Shown piece after piece: positions 34,401 to 37,667 of a DNA stretch of 37,667 bases. Source of the stretch: CAZYPU01 sp964649665 (GTDB lineage Bacteria > Omnitrophota > Gorgyraeia > JABMRN01 > RBG-13-46-9); NCBI GenBank assembly GCA_964649665.1, contig CAZYPU010000007.1, positions 1 through 37,667 on the forward strand, in the 5' to 3' direction. The translations under genes were made by a program, and so were the position numbers. Below the pieces are notes generated by a model that saw only the letters and a list, made by a program, of their open reading frames with translations, did not search any database and was not told the DNA's origin. The first letter of the stretch is position 1; every line of letters begins with the position of its first letter.

Positions 34401-35889
34401 GGCGATTATAAATATATTCGATGGACTTTATGCTAAAGAAATAGTGCCCCGGGAGGCGGCAGGGAAATTCGCTGAAGCGGCAAGGAAATTCATGGAAGAG
34501 GTTTTACCGATGTGGGCGCATTCGGAGGACCATGTATCTAATTTTCCGTGCGCATTCGCTATTTTAAAAGAGGTCTTGAAACCCGCTATTTTAAAAAAGG
34601 CCCTGAAAGAAAATGCGTTGGAATGGCCGGAGAACGTCTTTGCCCGCGAGGCGGTGGATATTCTGGAGAGGCACAAGAACGATGACGACCAGGCGGAGTT
34701 GAGAGAGGAATTAGTAGATTTAATGCGGAGAATTTTCGGCGTTAAGATGTTTTTCGCGGCATACAAATGGTGCTTGAAGGTTCGGGAAATGAAAGAGGCG
34801 CCGGCCGCTGAATTGTGCGTCGAGACCGAAGAATTGAGACGCTTTATAGAAGCACGAGAGAAGCTGAATATGGTTACGGCGAAAGAAAAATACGCCTCGG
34901 GGGCAGTGCCGGTGCTTCACTATATGACTCAAGTAGCCGTGTCTTTTGGCCAAGGCTTACTTATGAGTATGTCGAATGCAGAAAGATTACTCGGAGACTC
35001 CGGAAGTGACGCGGATTTTAGGAAGCATTTCAAACTAAGGCTGTCTATGTTCGAAAAGGCCATGGCAGCGCTCGGATATTTTATTTTAAATTCACAACTG
35101 GCCAACAAAGAGAATTACGATAGACACGATCTTATTAAAAATGAAGTCATGGAAGAACTGGCTGCCGGAGGGCACACGATCGACAGGGTCGCGGCGGAAC
35201 TTAAGGCGACGCTTAATTTTGAGAATGCGAGTGTGGCGCTTAAGGCGGCGGCGCGGGAAGATTACACAAATAAAGGAAAGGAGCTTAGCGATGAGATTGC
35301 GACGTTGCCTGAACAGGCGGCGCAGAGCCTCATTCTCTACGCTGACGATATCCTTGAGACCGCCGCTGTAATGGATTTTGAAGATACCATGAGAAAGGCG
35401 AAGGCAATATTAAAAGACGGAAAAATAATCTTGTTTGCCCGGAAACCGGAAAACGCTACCATATTGGAACGGATGATAAAGAGGGCAGACTCCAATATAG
35501 ATGTAATAACTATCACAAAAGATGAACTTCGGAATACAAACGGCAGCGAGTTAAATGAAGTAAAATCACTTGTCAATTTTGCCAAGCAAAAAGGCGCAAA
35601 AGACATATTGGCTGTTATCAGGGGCCCGATAGGCCGGCAGACAGAACAGTCGGAGCTTGACGCTATGGCCAAATTTTTAACACAAAATAAGATCCCTTTA
35701 ATTATTGTCGGGTCAGAAAACGCATTATATTCATTTGCCCAAGCAATAACGCGGGCTATAAGCACAAAAACGCAAGACGGTACCAGGGGCTGGCTTATCA
35801 CACTTGGGCCGATAAAACCGCTTTCGGGAGAACTGCAACAGCAATACGACAAGTACATAAATTCTCTCCAGGCCCTGCAGGCGGCCTAG
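19462..35889 (+). CDS. Giant 5475-residue multidomain protein with export signal and enzyme modules
   Basis: One uninterrupted frame of 16.4 kb. The N-terminus has basic residues followed by a hydrophobic stretch (about residues 10-29, FRAFAACLVFVFTLTSIP), which reads as a signal peptide or membrane anchor. Then, by my reading: an unassigned helical region (40-400); an unassigned region (415-730); radical SAM (827-1323); a tail that vaguely recalls a kinase fold (about 1360-1500); NagB-like (1611-2060) fused to PIG-L/LmbE deacetylase (2071-2345); UPF0489/arginase-like copy A (2541-2703); a possible acetyltransferase (2725-2863); an unassigned long module (2914-3530); methyltransferase (3603-3880); a degenerate methyltransferase-like module (3914-4128); an unassigned module (4164-4448); UPF0489-like copy B (4494-4670); and unassigned C-terminal modules. 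Six similar linkers separate several modules. No SD sequence precedes ATG 19462. It is flanked by palindromic repeats and forms its own transcription unit. The overall function is unknown. Confidence 0.9.
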   Translation: MNNTKHNTWFRAFAACLVFVFTLTSIPCVEEARALAIWSASQKIPARREMWRVALEKTRIKYADSEGDIKLLRDNKTSVLLQPAERGFTYLVSPELSRDTLGLLRAVIERDIRAVVQIIAWEDPKRYEGMKELLKSRGSAKLRSAYYSLFPDKRPASRKDLPMEDMLMSAFGLLTLEKRKMLYASELLPAEKDLLLAAEAIVKSGEGRDYFTAIFFDTNVSDIAIRIAMANDKAFYRVSALEKAEDLSLNMGLKLKGFRAELRVDEWEFGELLGRYLGREPFKTAFISHLETGKRRVPPAILLAAEALVDERNAELLREMRHAIAQARDAEAALQRESAAKAEDEKDASSYGGAAGRSEFRLPTTFPFSDRDGGIFNPLMDLSRAARRFGGWRVPILLRRGLSFMMPLAPSGGASSVSAKWKRITEKTKLVRGMFVWNEELGTGRVLEVEGKGEDLENPNSEINITFLNKESEEFCFSCHASAITEGTIWGWFYMATRADITAFKDARRKAKARLRVEAPKVDAARREALADEANALLKSMTDEPDKEVILRPDVNLLRRAAGKSSLSEAAMLVTEDLVKNIRRRQEERKKGNYRLENATVVEQLVLHQLLSPITIKIGSAGFIKHINKNLEEMRERFRKKLNRRGKIKEEAITKIIDKQLQSSKAISRSRKPLDLINKWMNGLKKKGYSEKRAREEIRSWIEEAVPNVEVMLRYAFRELNMKTGPGGASGGTAAPMRLGAPEIGGFDEQPTFGLPGTLARLMNRGAFLSAEPNAPGGRSEDDQSPKPAFAPADVGAAAEEPAPPEREGRALRDKPAKLTSMGEATLAFRLMNAMLIRSSVAERVFVQITPKCPLGCDICVARDVLKAGKDADKDILYSIFNQLEGIKNICLEGPGETMAYGKRNLLEAGVSQDFIDVVRRAATAAEEVWIITSGYLIPDDEEEAKKFFSQFPKNVVWWISADKWHEEKMMAKTKRNLRDIVRTMERLAEEGLVKTAYNIRIQRSFEEPNQFIIEKHSTLKHFGLLEKSEQDRAHVSVRRIIQQGSVREKRVAGTRTFRADDLEEHVYDPGDFLLYIDTKGNVVTSAHAVYMPEKDRQKYAAEGIPLVIANINDDSWTDIVIDKLLFENSLGYIVDPFYFVNPITYQKNTRLTRRLFEKAAIGGVAIKEIMHTMVKAIFLYAKGEAGRAESGVKALLAEFESKTEGMKEKKRVRLRKALNETMINLSYFLFMNTEDMNIPAFMADCLGNKVFHSSPQFRPDIKVAMEILRRNGKLRSKLLRDLNPGYRGKTNLKGLMPTGWIENLDAESCVHCPVYTIHNIRPTSFSSFSDWGADDAFHTDDFVLYALNSDSAVAQAAKKFAYAHDCAESGVIKRGFGILYVEDEDATYYIEERGNYVSLFESDNLWIRLEGLEESSDAVSMLKSMGAFAAKLDEAGIKFNPRYRGTRVFGEHHVLRGDRWTLVDTRGLSRAPSAISSKKGLLALLKRLTRKEWRAGASRLSPVGKERQENIRMMEKLFNEGYREEMKRLEGRESDHLPASSAVPCELRSSAMWWPFGKTRQFAWDQFAGGGTVGRILRLLRLGPPREEPKFFAAGGATPEPRSILPLGNNGESPEKMAIIKRESAAMDIYAAAHNKAPNMEISINPDIEEAGVVFACEVIKEIQARMRRLPNNKKIVINFCTGDTPWIGYTKMAYFLDFWDKSPEIRAILNRYGVDTKLKPDMSRVVAYPLDAVFPQKRTDYHSFANILNNMFERLHIPQENRHLFYGDIYEDRTRMSDGDFAELMRDIEKNGLIFDDDPGAAGRSDIQTKFINAMRLQAERMSKEIEDLGGAHIFLSGVGPSYAGKGHVGFMESGTPFGRKAFIGAAHFHISAGHAKENGGLRNFYVNGRPKCGFITFGFHELLLRQGNPDIADDVKVIVVSTGNAKNNSIYRGIEGEYDPAYPLSGLQRSRGIFVLDNTSAINLRIKKYPWEFYRIDDWGKQAVKEFFVRVSSACGKKIIDLTEDDFLRLPDGGSEEVRKIKRYNLGTLKKLGTWDELRIRVIQDISAAITTPDGVAARLGLKPATNDGPTEVVIINPHLDDEYLAMADTIEELVRAGYQVSTYYMQKGYTAVDEQYVAGILNYIKGWTREELAAYSVLDEKELTGRLAKLIKDNNLHVSPSDYDVWSHMGAEEKRLRAQILFLNMNRKLKGALAEKEKLEALVDFLIAASNLKESWGSKDVSFMSDIKVFIRTTEAKSALMSRGMDFEDIHAPWDMAYGAEGRNPTVSPSDIETVKNILVEKNKSGRLGLVISNGEGFPDYGAHSTVEITVTRVLLELMKEGEINPDNFRYLQYAGVWERIGTDQAELSVVCPAAALERFEREFRQYYPSQAPPPVPDSGFTEPMHFSAQVVDNSRKTRQEIIGLLGATGHLNPALEESEAGILNYKVFDFTKADKREEIVSWLRSKVRELDNVRPIVDNASNLALNGPVPFPDVVSMVEHVNRLEAAGIRLKYILSVEDLKRQLKTARLARHRNAAKRALSVIGTPEALKALAENPPAIKFIDNHDGILNTLKDFGTPVMVINFDAYSDLRGASSEGAWIAKAKATGYADTVVTCPRGWRKDEGIVRRELAKAKKKGLPIVVSFCFDYFSLGKESDAEEGYHTDLADVPAEVEDIVKFIEEDNGVEIASVVGARSEKYLHPRADLDYIKSLEHIIYSVFKHGRPPLSSALTRNNDEARAEEWELLPDGEGKLQYALRIFSGGEKMGEIHLTIKDKGIILRPCEKGLEVCEIRKKHGTKLLLQGLIHAAELARERGLSPEWALVYYEDVPVEIAGDVTYGLSRFLESLGFSDSSRVKIKDEGLKNLIRDCPGAGATDRFSYRFAGLENIRCIAKSKGIKMPAAPEGGSAPADAGTADSIPAGDGGSRKDEAYVQFGEFRVPIEIVELLRQDLLEKTYRENSIGFRLFAEKIRDHWQGREFLQYVALLRGLFTIDDLRQAFEKNEIAFVALFTVMKRDGKITFMKQLEELSANTSPDVFAAFTRFAKNKPDMFAYFISDLARSRIEEILVTESDWNDLVRAYMDSPQISLVSFNQWKSDIFEAERPAWRHEPTKKGSKGGVASWIYHLDVYKAHQALAKNIDNDHPLSNLRAKERLLDSVDAAFDAIDLKGLAIGTQSYVKALLLEEVLKKGGVPSEFTQRLQSETIPALRKIEAFGKRYPTLGMEPKKYIDLDDTEARSLFTLQVRMSNYLSRVKTPHGMVRSMVYPREGISGEIRITPTVYPIAVLLARKMYELGIIDRMLYSSSVAGDYMKEAPLLLTTLFYANYPPGTALSIAPDTTSELMFPGVRGYFVGASVDAWTGEVLSRKDPKTGGTQTNFFHSAVMDLVHGGEPLVFYEKDLRRTFLFTTAAAAFLGRYGIKNRALLEAFTAFKDDICRFLLDSARLPADDFGILFKKKARGGFSKDELLQVLKDLEKHFRAMPQDSKEERRRKADLHAEFQEIVEHHAEIIERHIFTREERELVNMALREDFRGINDTAGPAARGVSGDKRSFSRFDMEDPLGMRRRGFHVGEPRDILSEIQGRIGGASSSSVNEGATGSDEGEGRTAPARPSPGNPYERRWMAAERRVLMKFIANFDFTKPEHFAVPKCLVSNDIPGDALCKMENNNIVFNRRKLAQASGLKERKDIWWDVYGQWYTKKMAEYWNNIVGDGTGEHYSDKKFGARIRKVERVLRNNEVNVRGKSVLDIGTGDGSSACAAVSEGAKFVCGIDISKKSLAIARKKARERSLDIRYLNKSVAEIASVKTEFDVVIAIDAMSYLPHHMRLKALKQIFENIPTGASIFIYEDFRFYDGEWTDKEWINALEAAGFDRWDIWSEIDYGFSFPNGIILKATKANAAITGAEDASAPADAAGADAPQSDASSAKPNLKTPLAADAVTAEQVLSKICSGEDEINSAKMIDRLEIGPGDKVLCIGAGLKTSHPISCAVRGANVTIVQPDFYGNAIAGSLSPQNVPLESAILDETEAISGAFDTDLIGNRIDLESYRCDVQSAGLPSAHYSYVFLLNVIGDVNVSGHPRDIVASVLASARDNAIILVSSKLESDGDVRMFKDFAQVLGYLVESCGEFEGKEMVYAFKIHRKQPTAATQEAPAVAGIEFVPADAGAADVSQSDASSQTQSNSKLSGYDYAQIIRTLALSEDPIAIILEIDGGLKLHGGIRTLEAIERGLPASPARTYLGEVIEAYRQKNNVHGRKELIVSENEIDTFVPDEPGFYVEAGAEQEKVLESGKPLQFSEGGLIYHERDGLDEAILNGYLTGDIKLTRLAHAWATSSFNKESSSPAIFVVKSGIFNRLLQEGRAALIVKGMDPYPTINSPFSIENVEEIWISEDTYDRYRAIVDMPKTDIEKRLKQRLQALLESGKLKVILNLRHKILPPDLHERFVTVRTHIKTYMFYRDLYAQFPALQALVAASADAGAAPQAPTGASTTSDILSEPGDAAASPDRMAPDAVSRDTENIEFMDSIKHDSVYYWISEMIRLKKWSNDYTLINFDFHADDDSTRPGMNDGSWVQYAKEKELIGQYQWVYHEKSIKYSLYADHKTGDPLSDLADSARPVIVTFDLDYFITKRCEKISHDEIDTRIKRAVDGLIAKGYVIKGINISHSIDEIHIDLEDYTTNKLKSELARLPGMKSAKTLSTNPLPEVPASVPEPSTPTAPKDGRDWPDGEPNMGPEGRDGMDRPEREGDQSPRFEPAPADAAGAADEVEENTATIEGIECNLAQGFHFAPADEIASKIITIYRSTGIKVFFKTAETVGFFGPREIDDVVRAKVEGASLEELKTRLPNINIVNSLFNGEMDDFEKCTLDEIFDRYKEFCTKQILSLAIMPRGSKEESKYDIVIVGNYPEHILREVAEYMRDYSREELLLEPRMQKESNALEAVSLKTYYNDRWDSMLKQIRTESGSIPKGAKTPQAPAGETPMPPEDDETGTPRPTVGSECAVDTAIINIFDGLYAKEIVPREAAGKFAEAARKFMEEVLPMWAHSEDHVSNFPCAFAILKEVLKPAILKKALKENALEWPENVFAREAVDILERHKNDDDQAELREELVDLMRRIFGVKMFFAAYKWCLKVREMKEAPAAELCVETEELRRFIEAREKLNMVTAKEKYASGAVPVLHYMTQVAVSFGQGLLMSMSNAERLLGDSGSDADFRKHFKLRLSMFEKAMAALGYFILNSQLANKENYDRHDLIKNEVMEELAAGGHTIDRVAAELKATLNFENASVALKAAAREDYTNKGKELSDEIATLPEQAAQSLILYADDILETAAVMDFEDTMRKAKAILKDGKIILFARKPENATILERMIKRADSNIDVITITKDELRNTNGSELNEVKSLVNFAKQKGAKDILAVIRGPIGRQTEQSELDAMAKFLTQNKIPLIIVGSENALYSFAQAITRAISTKTQDGTRGWLITLGPIKPLSGELQQQYDKYINSLQALQAA
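21832..21860 (+). repeat. Linker cassette copy 1 in the giant gene
   Basis: GCTCCCGCGGATGTCGGGGC encodes APADVGA. It is preceded by GACCAATCGCCGA (DQSP), a combination that recurs at copy 6. It lies just before the radical-SAM module. Confidence 0.8.
21940..23430 (+). other. Radical-SAM module of the giant protein
   Basis: TPKC853PLGC857DIC860 is a CX3CX2C cluster motif preceded by a hydrophobic strand (RVFVQI), as in radical-SAM enzymes. The strand NICLEGPGETM follows at the place of the usual GGE-type SAM-binding strand. At the far end C1310VHC1313P could bind an auxiliary cluster, but only two Cys are close together. The family and substrate are not recognisable. Confidence 0.7.
24292..25640 (+). 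other. NagB-like sugar-phosphate isomerase/deaminase module
   Basis: YPLD1733AVFPQKRTDYHSF matches the glucosamine-6-phosphate deaminase block MDEYVGL..DHPESYHSF, and GVG...GKGH1850VGFME1855SGTPF matches GIGxDGHIAFNEP. The equivalents of E. coli Asp72, His143 and Glu148 are present, but Asp141 is replaced within an insertion. It is fused to a PIG-L domain, as in the long NagB-like proteins of Bacteroidetes. Confidence 0.7.
25672..26500 (+). other. PIG-L/LmbE-like deacetylase module
   Basis: VVIINPH2082LD2084D2085EYLAMADTIEELVRAGYQV matches the zinc motif (A/S)PHPDDE of N-acetylglucosaminyl deacetylases, with Leu instead of the second Pro. The late His ligand is probably His2308 in DYGAHST. 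Together with NagB it suggests action on an amino sugar or its derivative. Confidence 0.75.
27080..27570 (+). other. UPF0489/arginase-like domain, copy A (ligand-poor)
   Basis: NFD2570AYSD2574 stands where copy B has DFHAD, and SFC2630FD2632YF stands where copy B has FDLDYF; GAWIAKAKATGY aligns with GSWVQYAKEKEL. Two of the expected metal ligands are changed (His to Tyr, Asp to Cys), so this copy is probably not catalytic. Confidence 0.55.
27634..28050 (+). other. Possible GNAT-like acetyltransferase module
   Basis: EIRKKHGTKLLLQGLIHAAE followed by ARERGL and FLESLGFSD resembles the acetyl-CoA loop, helix and final strand of GNAT domains, without the exact Q/RxxGxG/A loop. This is a tentative fold guess. 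Confidence 0.3.
28138..28163 (+). repeat. Linker cassette copy 2
   Basis: GCTCCCGCGGATGCCGGAAC encodes APADAGT, between the GNAT-like module and the long unassigned module. Confidence 0.8.
30270..31100 (+). other. SAM-dependent methyltransferase module
   Basis: VLD3731IGTGDG3737SS is motif I, the acidic end of strand 2 is in VCGIDISKKSLAIA, and FDVVIAIDAMSYLP is motif IV-like, as in class I methyltransferases. The DNA is much richer in A and T than the modules upstream. Confidence 0.8.
31132..31182 (+). repeat. Linker cassette copy 3
   Basis: GCTCCCGCGGATGCCGCAGG, then CCCAAAGTGATGCGTCTTCC (QSDASS), between the methyltransferase and its degenerate partner. The second part is shared almost exactly with copy 4. 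Confidence 0.85.
31200..31845 (+). other. Degenerate methyltransferase-like module
   Basis: GDKVLCIGAGLKT followed by ANVTIVQPD and VFLLNVIGDV follows the order of class I methyltransferase motifs I, II and IV, but the glycine-rich loop is incomplete. It may bind ligand or act only structurally. Confidence 0.4.
31882..31931 (+). repeat. Linker cassette copy 4
   Basis: GTTCCCGCGGATGCCGGAGC, then CCCAAAGTGATGCGTCTTCG, after the degenerate methyltransferase-like module. Confidence 0.85.
32815..32838 (+). repeat. Linker cassette copy 5
   Basis: GCTTCCGCGGATGCCGGGGC encodes ASADAGA; CCGCAAGCGCCC follows and recurs in the linker near 34305. A GGGGACGC-AGCC-GCGTCCCC palindrome near 32892-32911 lies in the same linker, next to ATCCTGAGC. 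Confidence 0.8.
32941..33470 (+). other. UPF0489/arginase-like domain, copy B (ligands intact)
   Basis: INFD4532FH4534AD4536 matches the DxHxD metal motif of the arginase/ureohydrolase fold, and VTFD4600LD4602YF matches the DxD of the second metal site. GSWVQYAKEKELI fits UPF0489 proteins. A hydrolase role is inferred; the substrate is unknown. Confidence 0.6.
33630..33690 (+). repeat. Linker cassette copy 6
   Basis: GACCAATCGCCGA (DQSP), then GCTCCCGCGGATGCCGCAGG (APADAAG), after UPF0489-like copy B. It has the same two-part layout as copy 1, about 11.8 kb upstream. Confidence 0.85.
34381..35889 (+). other. C-terminal region of the giant protein
   Basis: A long helical part (residues about 4975-5300) is followed by an alpha/beta part (GKIILFARKPENATIL, IDVITITKDEL, DILAVIRGP, IPLIIVGSENA) that looks Rossmann-like. 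No family was recognised. Confidence 0.35.
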
Positions 35890-35924
35890 GGCGAGCGACT
35901 CGTAGGCGATAATGTAAAATATTG

Positions 35925-36050
35925 TGGGCACTTTCGACATGTCATTGCGAGGTCTGCGAAGCAGACCGAAGCAATCTCTTCGTTTGAGATTGCTTCGGCC
36001 GCAAACGAAGAACAGGGCGGCCTCGCAATGACGGAGAAGCAAAGTGCCCA
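35925..36050. repeat. Palindromic repeat, GTCATTGCGAG family, with outer arms
   Basis: GTCATTGCGAGG opens (35941) and CCTCGCAATGAC closes (36021-36032) the element; CGAAGCAATCTC and GAGATTGCTTCG face each other inside. An extra pair TGGGCACTTT (35925-35934) / AAAGTGCCCA (36041-36050) brackets it. It fills the gap between the giant gene and the tyrS promoter and may act as terminator for the former. Confidence 0.85.
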
Positions 36051-36082
36051 ATTATCTTGACACCACTTCGTAGGTCTCTTTG

Positions 36083-36111
36083 TTGACAAGCTATCTTCCC
36101 TGTGTTAGAAT
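36083..36111 (+). promoter_or_regulatory. Strong promoter of tyrS
   Basis: TTGACA (36083-36088), 17 bases, TAGAAT (36106-36111). The expected start at about 36118 is only three bases before the tyrS ATG. Confidence 0.85.
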
Positions 36112-36120
36112 ACTCCCAAT

Positions 36121-37293
36121 ATGAAATCGGTTAACGAGCAATTAGAGATTATTGAAAGGGGCGCCGTTGAGATCATACGGCCCGACGAGCTTAAAAAGAA
36201 GCTTGAGAGAAAAAAGCCCCTCATTGTAAAGGCGGGGTTTGACCCTTCGGCGCCTGACATACATCTCGGCCACACCGTTTTGCTTCGTAAGATGAAGCAC
36301 TTCCAGGACCTCGGCCACGAGGTCGTTTTCTTAATAGGTGATTTCACGGGCAGAATCGGTGACCCCTCCGGCCAGTCCGCTACGCGAAAAACGCTCACCA
36401 GAAAAGAAGTCGACCGGAACGCCAAAACCTATGAGAAACAAATTTTCAAAATACTCGATAAGAAAAAAACAAAAGTCGTTTTCAACAGCGCCTGGTGCGA
36501 CAAAATGAAAACAGAAGAGCTTTTCAGCCTTATGGATAAATACACGGTCGCGAGAATGCTCGAACGGGACGATTTCTTAAAGCGTTACAAAAATAACAAG
36601 CCGATAACCATGCAGGAGTTCATGTACCCGCTGATACAGGGGTACGATTCCGTTGTTCTCGAAGCCGATGTGGAACTCGGCGGCACCGACCAGAAATTCA
36701 ATCTTCTCGTTGGAAGAAACCTCCAGGGCGATTTCGGCCAGGAGCCGCAAGTTGTCATAACGATGCCGCTTCTCGAAGGGACTGACGGCGTGAATAAGAT
36801 GTCCAAGTCCCTTGGCAACTACATAGGTATAGAAGAAGCGCCGGAGGAGATATTCGGCAAGATAATGTCGATATCGGATAGTCTCATGCTGAAGTATTAC
36901 GAACTCCTCACGGACGAGCCGCTGGGCGGGCTTAAAGCGGATTTAAAAAGCGGCGCGCTTCATCCCAGGGACGCGAAGAAGAAGCTGGCGGGGATTATAA
37001 TATCGCAGTATTACAGCCGTAAAGACGCGGACAGGGCGGAAGCGAATTTCGAGAAGGCGTTTAAACACAGGGGTTTTCCGGATAATGTCCCGCGCAGCAA
37101 AGTAAAAGCGTCCGATCTGGTTTCAATGTTAAGTGAGGCCTCCGGGGCAAGTAAAAATGAAATAAGAAGAAAAATAAAAGAAGGCGCGGTGGAAATAGGC
37201 GGAAAAAAGGTGAAAGACGCGGCATTTCCCGTCGAGCCCGGCGCCGAATATGAGATAAGGATCGGCAAAAGATTTTTTCGACTTTTCTCTTGA
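36121..37293 (+). CDS. tyrS: Tyrosyl-tRNA synthetase
   Basis: Class I synthetase charging tRNA-Tyr. The HIGH-type motif is in GFDPSAPDIHLGHTVLLRKM, the tyrosine-binding region in EFMYPLIQGYDSV and ELGGTDQKFNLLVGR, and the KMSKS motif in NKMSKSLGNYIG. A C-terminal S4-like RNA-binding domain follows (ASKNEIRRKIKEGAVEIGG). At 390 residues it is of the TyrZ-like bacterial type. The conserved N-terminus fixes ATG 36121, yet the promoter leaves no room for a ribosome-binding site, so the mRNA is probably leaderless. Its last codons overlap the -35 box of the next promoter. Confidence 0.95.
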   Translation: MKSVNEQLEIIERGAVEIIRPDELKKKLERKKPLIVKAGFDPSAPDIHLGHTVLLRKMKHFQDLGHEVVFLIGDFTGRIGDPSGQSATRKTLTRKEVDRNAKTYEKQIFKILDKKKTKVVFNSAWCDKMKTEELFSLMDKYTVARMLERDDFLKRYKNNKPITMQEFMYPLIQGYDSVVLEADVELGGTDQKFNLLVGRNLQGDFGQEPQVVITMPLLEGTDGVNKMSKSLGNYIGIEEAPEEIFGKIMSISDSLMLKYYELLTDEPLGGLKADLKSGALHPRDAKKKLAGIIISQYYSRKDADRAEANFEKAFKHRGFPDNVPRSKVKASDLVSMLSEASGASKNEIRRKIKEGAVEIGGKKVKDAAFPVEPGAEYEIRIGKRFFRLFS

Positions 37294-37318
37294 CAAGGCC
37301 CGCCCCGTGTGGTATATT
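37290..37318 (+). promoter_or_regulatory. Probable rRNA operon promoter
   Basis: TTGACA (37290-37295), a 17-base GC-rich spacer, TATATT (37313-37318). The -35 box overlaps the tyrS stop codon. Expected start at about 37325, some 260 bases before 16S. Confidence 0.75.
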
Positions 37319-37366
37319 TCTATCACTTTACCGGAGATAAAATCCCTGTAAAAAAGGAGCTTTTGA

Positions 37367-37402
37367 TTGAAAAAAGCTTTTGATTGACAATTCGGTTTCG
37401 TA
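37367..37402 (+). CDS. Possible 11-codon leader peptide
   Basis: AAGGAG (37354-37359), seven bases, then TTG and ten more codons (reading MKKALIDNSVS) to a TAA at 37400. It lies between the rRNA promoter and a terminator-like hairpin. This copies the layout at 3935-3968. Such a short frame could be chance. Confidence 0.25.
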
Positions 37403-37417
37403 AAACAGAGGGTGCAG

Positions 37418-37446
37418 TAAAAAGCGTCGTCTACGGCGCTTTTTTT
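37418..37446 (+). terminator. Terminator-like hairpin in the rRNA leader
   Basis: AAAAAGCGTCG, loop TCTA, CGGCGCTTTTT with one G-T pair, followed by a T run. It may end tyrS transcription or attenuate the rRNA transcript before boxA. Confidence 0.75.
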
Positions 37447-37465
37447 GTGTCTATTTAACATATTC

Positions 37466-37477
37466 GCTCTTTGACAA
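37466..37477 (+). promoter_or_regulatory. boxA antitermination signal
   Basis: GCTCTTTGACAA closely matches the rRNA boxA (E. coli GCTCTTTAACAA), the RNA site for NusB-S10, about 105 bases before 16S. It also contains TTGACA, but no good -10 box follows at the usual distance. Confidence 0.7.
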
Positions 37478-37498
37478 AAAATAGCCGAAACTACAAAC

Positions 37499-37560
37499 AG
37501 AAATTTGTGAATTAAATTTCTATTTGATGCTGAAACACAATCTGAAAGATTGTATTTCAG
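37499..37560 (+). other. Two leader hairpins before 16S rRNA
   Basis: AGAAATTT/AAATTTCT with a seven-base loop (37499-37521) and CTGAAACACAATCT/AGATTGTATTTCAG with a three-base loop and one mismatch (37530-37560). They probably belong to the processing region of the pre-rRNA. Confidence 0.6.
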
Positions 37561-37582
37561 TACCCAAACGGATCAGATACTT

Positions 37583-37667
37583 CAAATGGAGAGTTTGATC
37601 CTGGCTCAGAATGAACGCTGGCGGCGTGGTTTAGGCATGCAAGTCGAACGATCCGCTGTAATGCGGA
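37583..37667 (+). rRNA. rrs: 16S ribosomal RNA, 5' end (cut by window edge)
   Basis: AGAGTTTGATCCTGGCTCAG, the universal 27F site, begins at 37590, followed by AACGCTGGCGGCGTG and GCATGCAAGTCGAACG. By comparison with E. coli numbering the mature 5' end is at about 37583. Only the first 85 or so bases are present. Confidence 0.97.

Noticed and set aside
37471..37497. Second rRNA promoter at TTGACA 37471
   Set aside because: No acceptable -10 box follows at 16-18 bases; the sequence is better explained as boxA.

Overview
The window looks like a chromosomal segment of an uncultivated Gram-negative-type bacterium, most likely from the Omnitrophota (former OP3) or a close relative. The reasons are a compact line-up of housekeeping genes joined by ATGA start/stop overlaps, many short palindromic repeats between and inside genes, and one 16.4-kb open reading frame coding for a 5475-residue multidomain protein with an N-terminal export signal. 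Giant proteins of this kind are known from that phylum. The assignment is an inference; the partial 16S rRNA at the right end would settle it.

Layout. 1-2591: the end of dxr, then rseP and ispG (isoprenoid synthesis and site-2 protease). 2648-3787: a prolyl-tRNA synthetase that lacks the editing insertion. 3788-4141: no gene, but a promoter-terminator micro-unit and several palindromic repeats. 4142-9091: rimP-nusA-infB-trpS (ribosome maturation, transcription and translation). 9245-10614: scpA-scpB (chromosome segregation). 10583-14812: pheA-hisC-aroF-tyrA, which supply DAHP and the branch-specific steps to phenylalanine and tyrosine; aroA is not in the cluster. 14809-18844: cmk-plsC-ispH-(GIY-YIG insertion)-rpsA. 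18845-19461: no convincing gene, but a terminator and a nested inverted-repeat structure. 19462-35889: the giant gene. 36121-37293: tyrS, apparently leaderless. 37294-37582: rRNA leader with promoter, mini-ORF, terminator-like hairpin and boxA. 37583-end: start of 16S rRNA.

The giant protein is the main novelty. I can read in it an N-terminal signal/anchor, a radical-SAM module (CX3CX2C), a NagB-like sugar-phosphate isomerase module fused to a PIG-L/LmbE deacetylase, an arginase-fold (UPF0489-like) domain that has lost its ligands, a possible acetyltransferase, a long unassigned module, a SAM-methyltransferase followed by a degenerate copy, a second UPF0489-like domain with intact DxHxD and DxD motifs, and an unassigned C-terminal region. 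Several modules are separated by linkers written with nearly the same DNA (CCCGCGGATGCCGG and variants; six copies). This suggests assembly by recombination between linker cassettes. Base composition changes from module to module.

A second theme is palindromic repeat elements that have entered reading frames of essential genes (ispG, nusA, scpB, ispH) and supply internal peptides, a start region or stop codons. One pair of 23-bp inverted repeats brackets a small GIY-YIG nuclease gene inserted between ispH and rpsA. No tRNA gene, CRISPR array, transposase or plasmid origin was seen.
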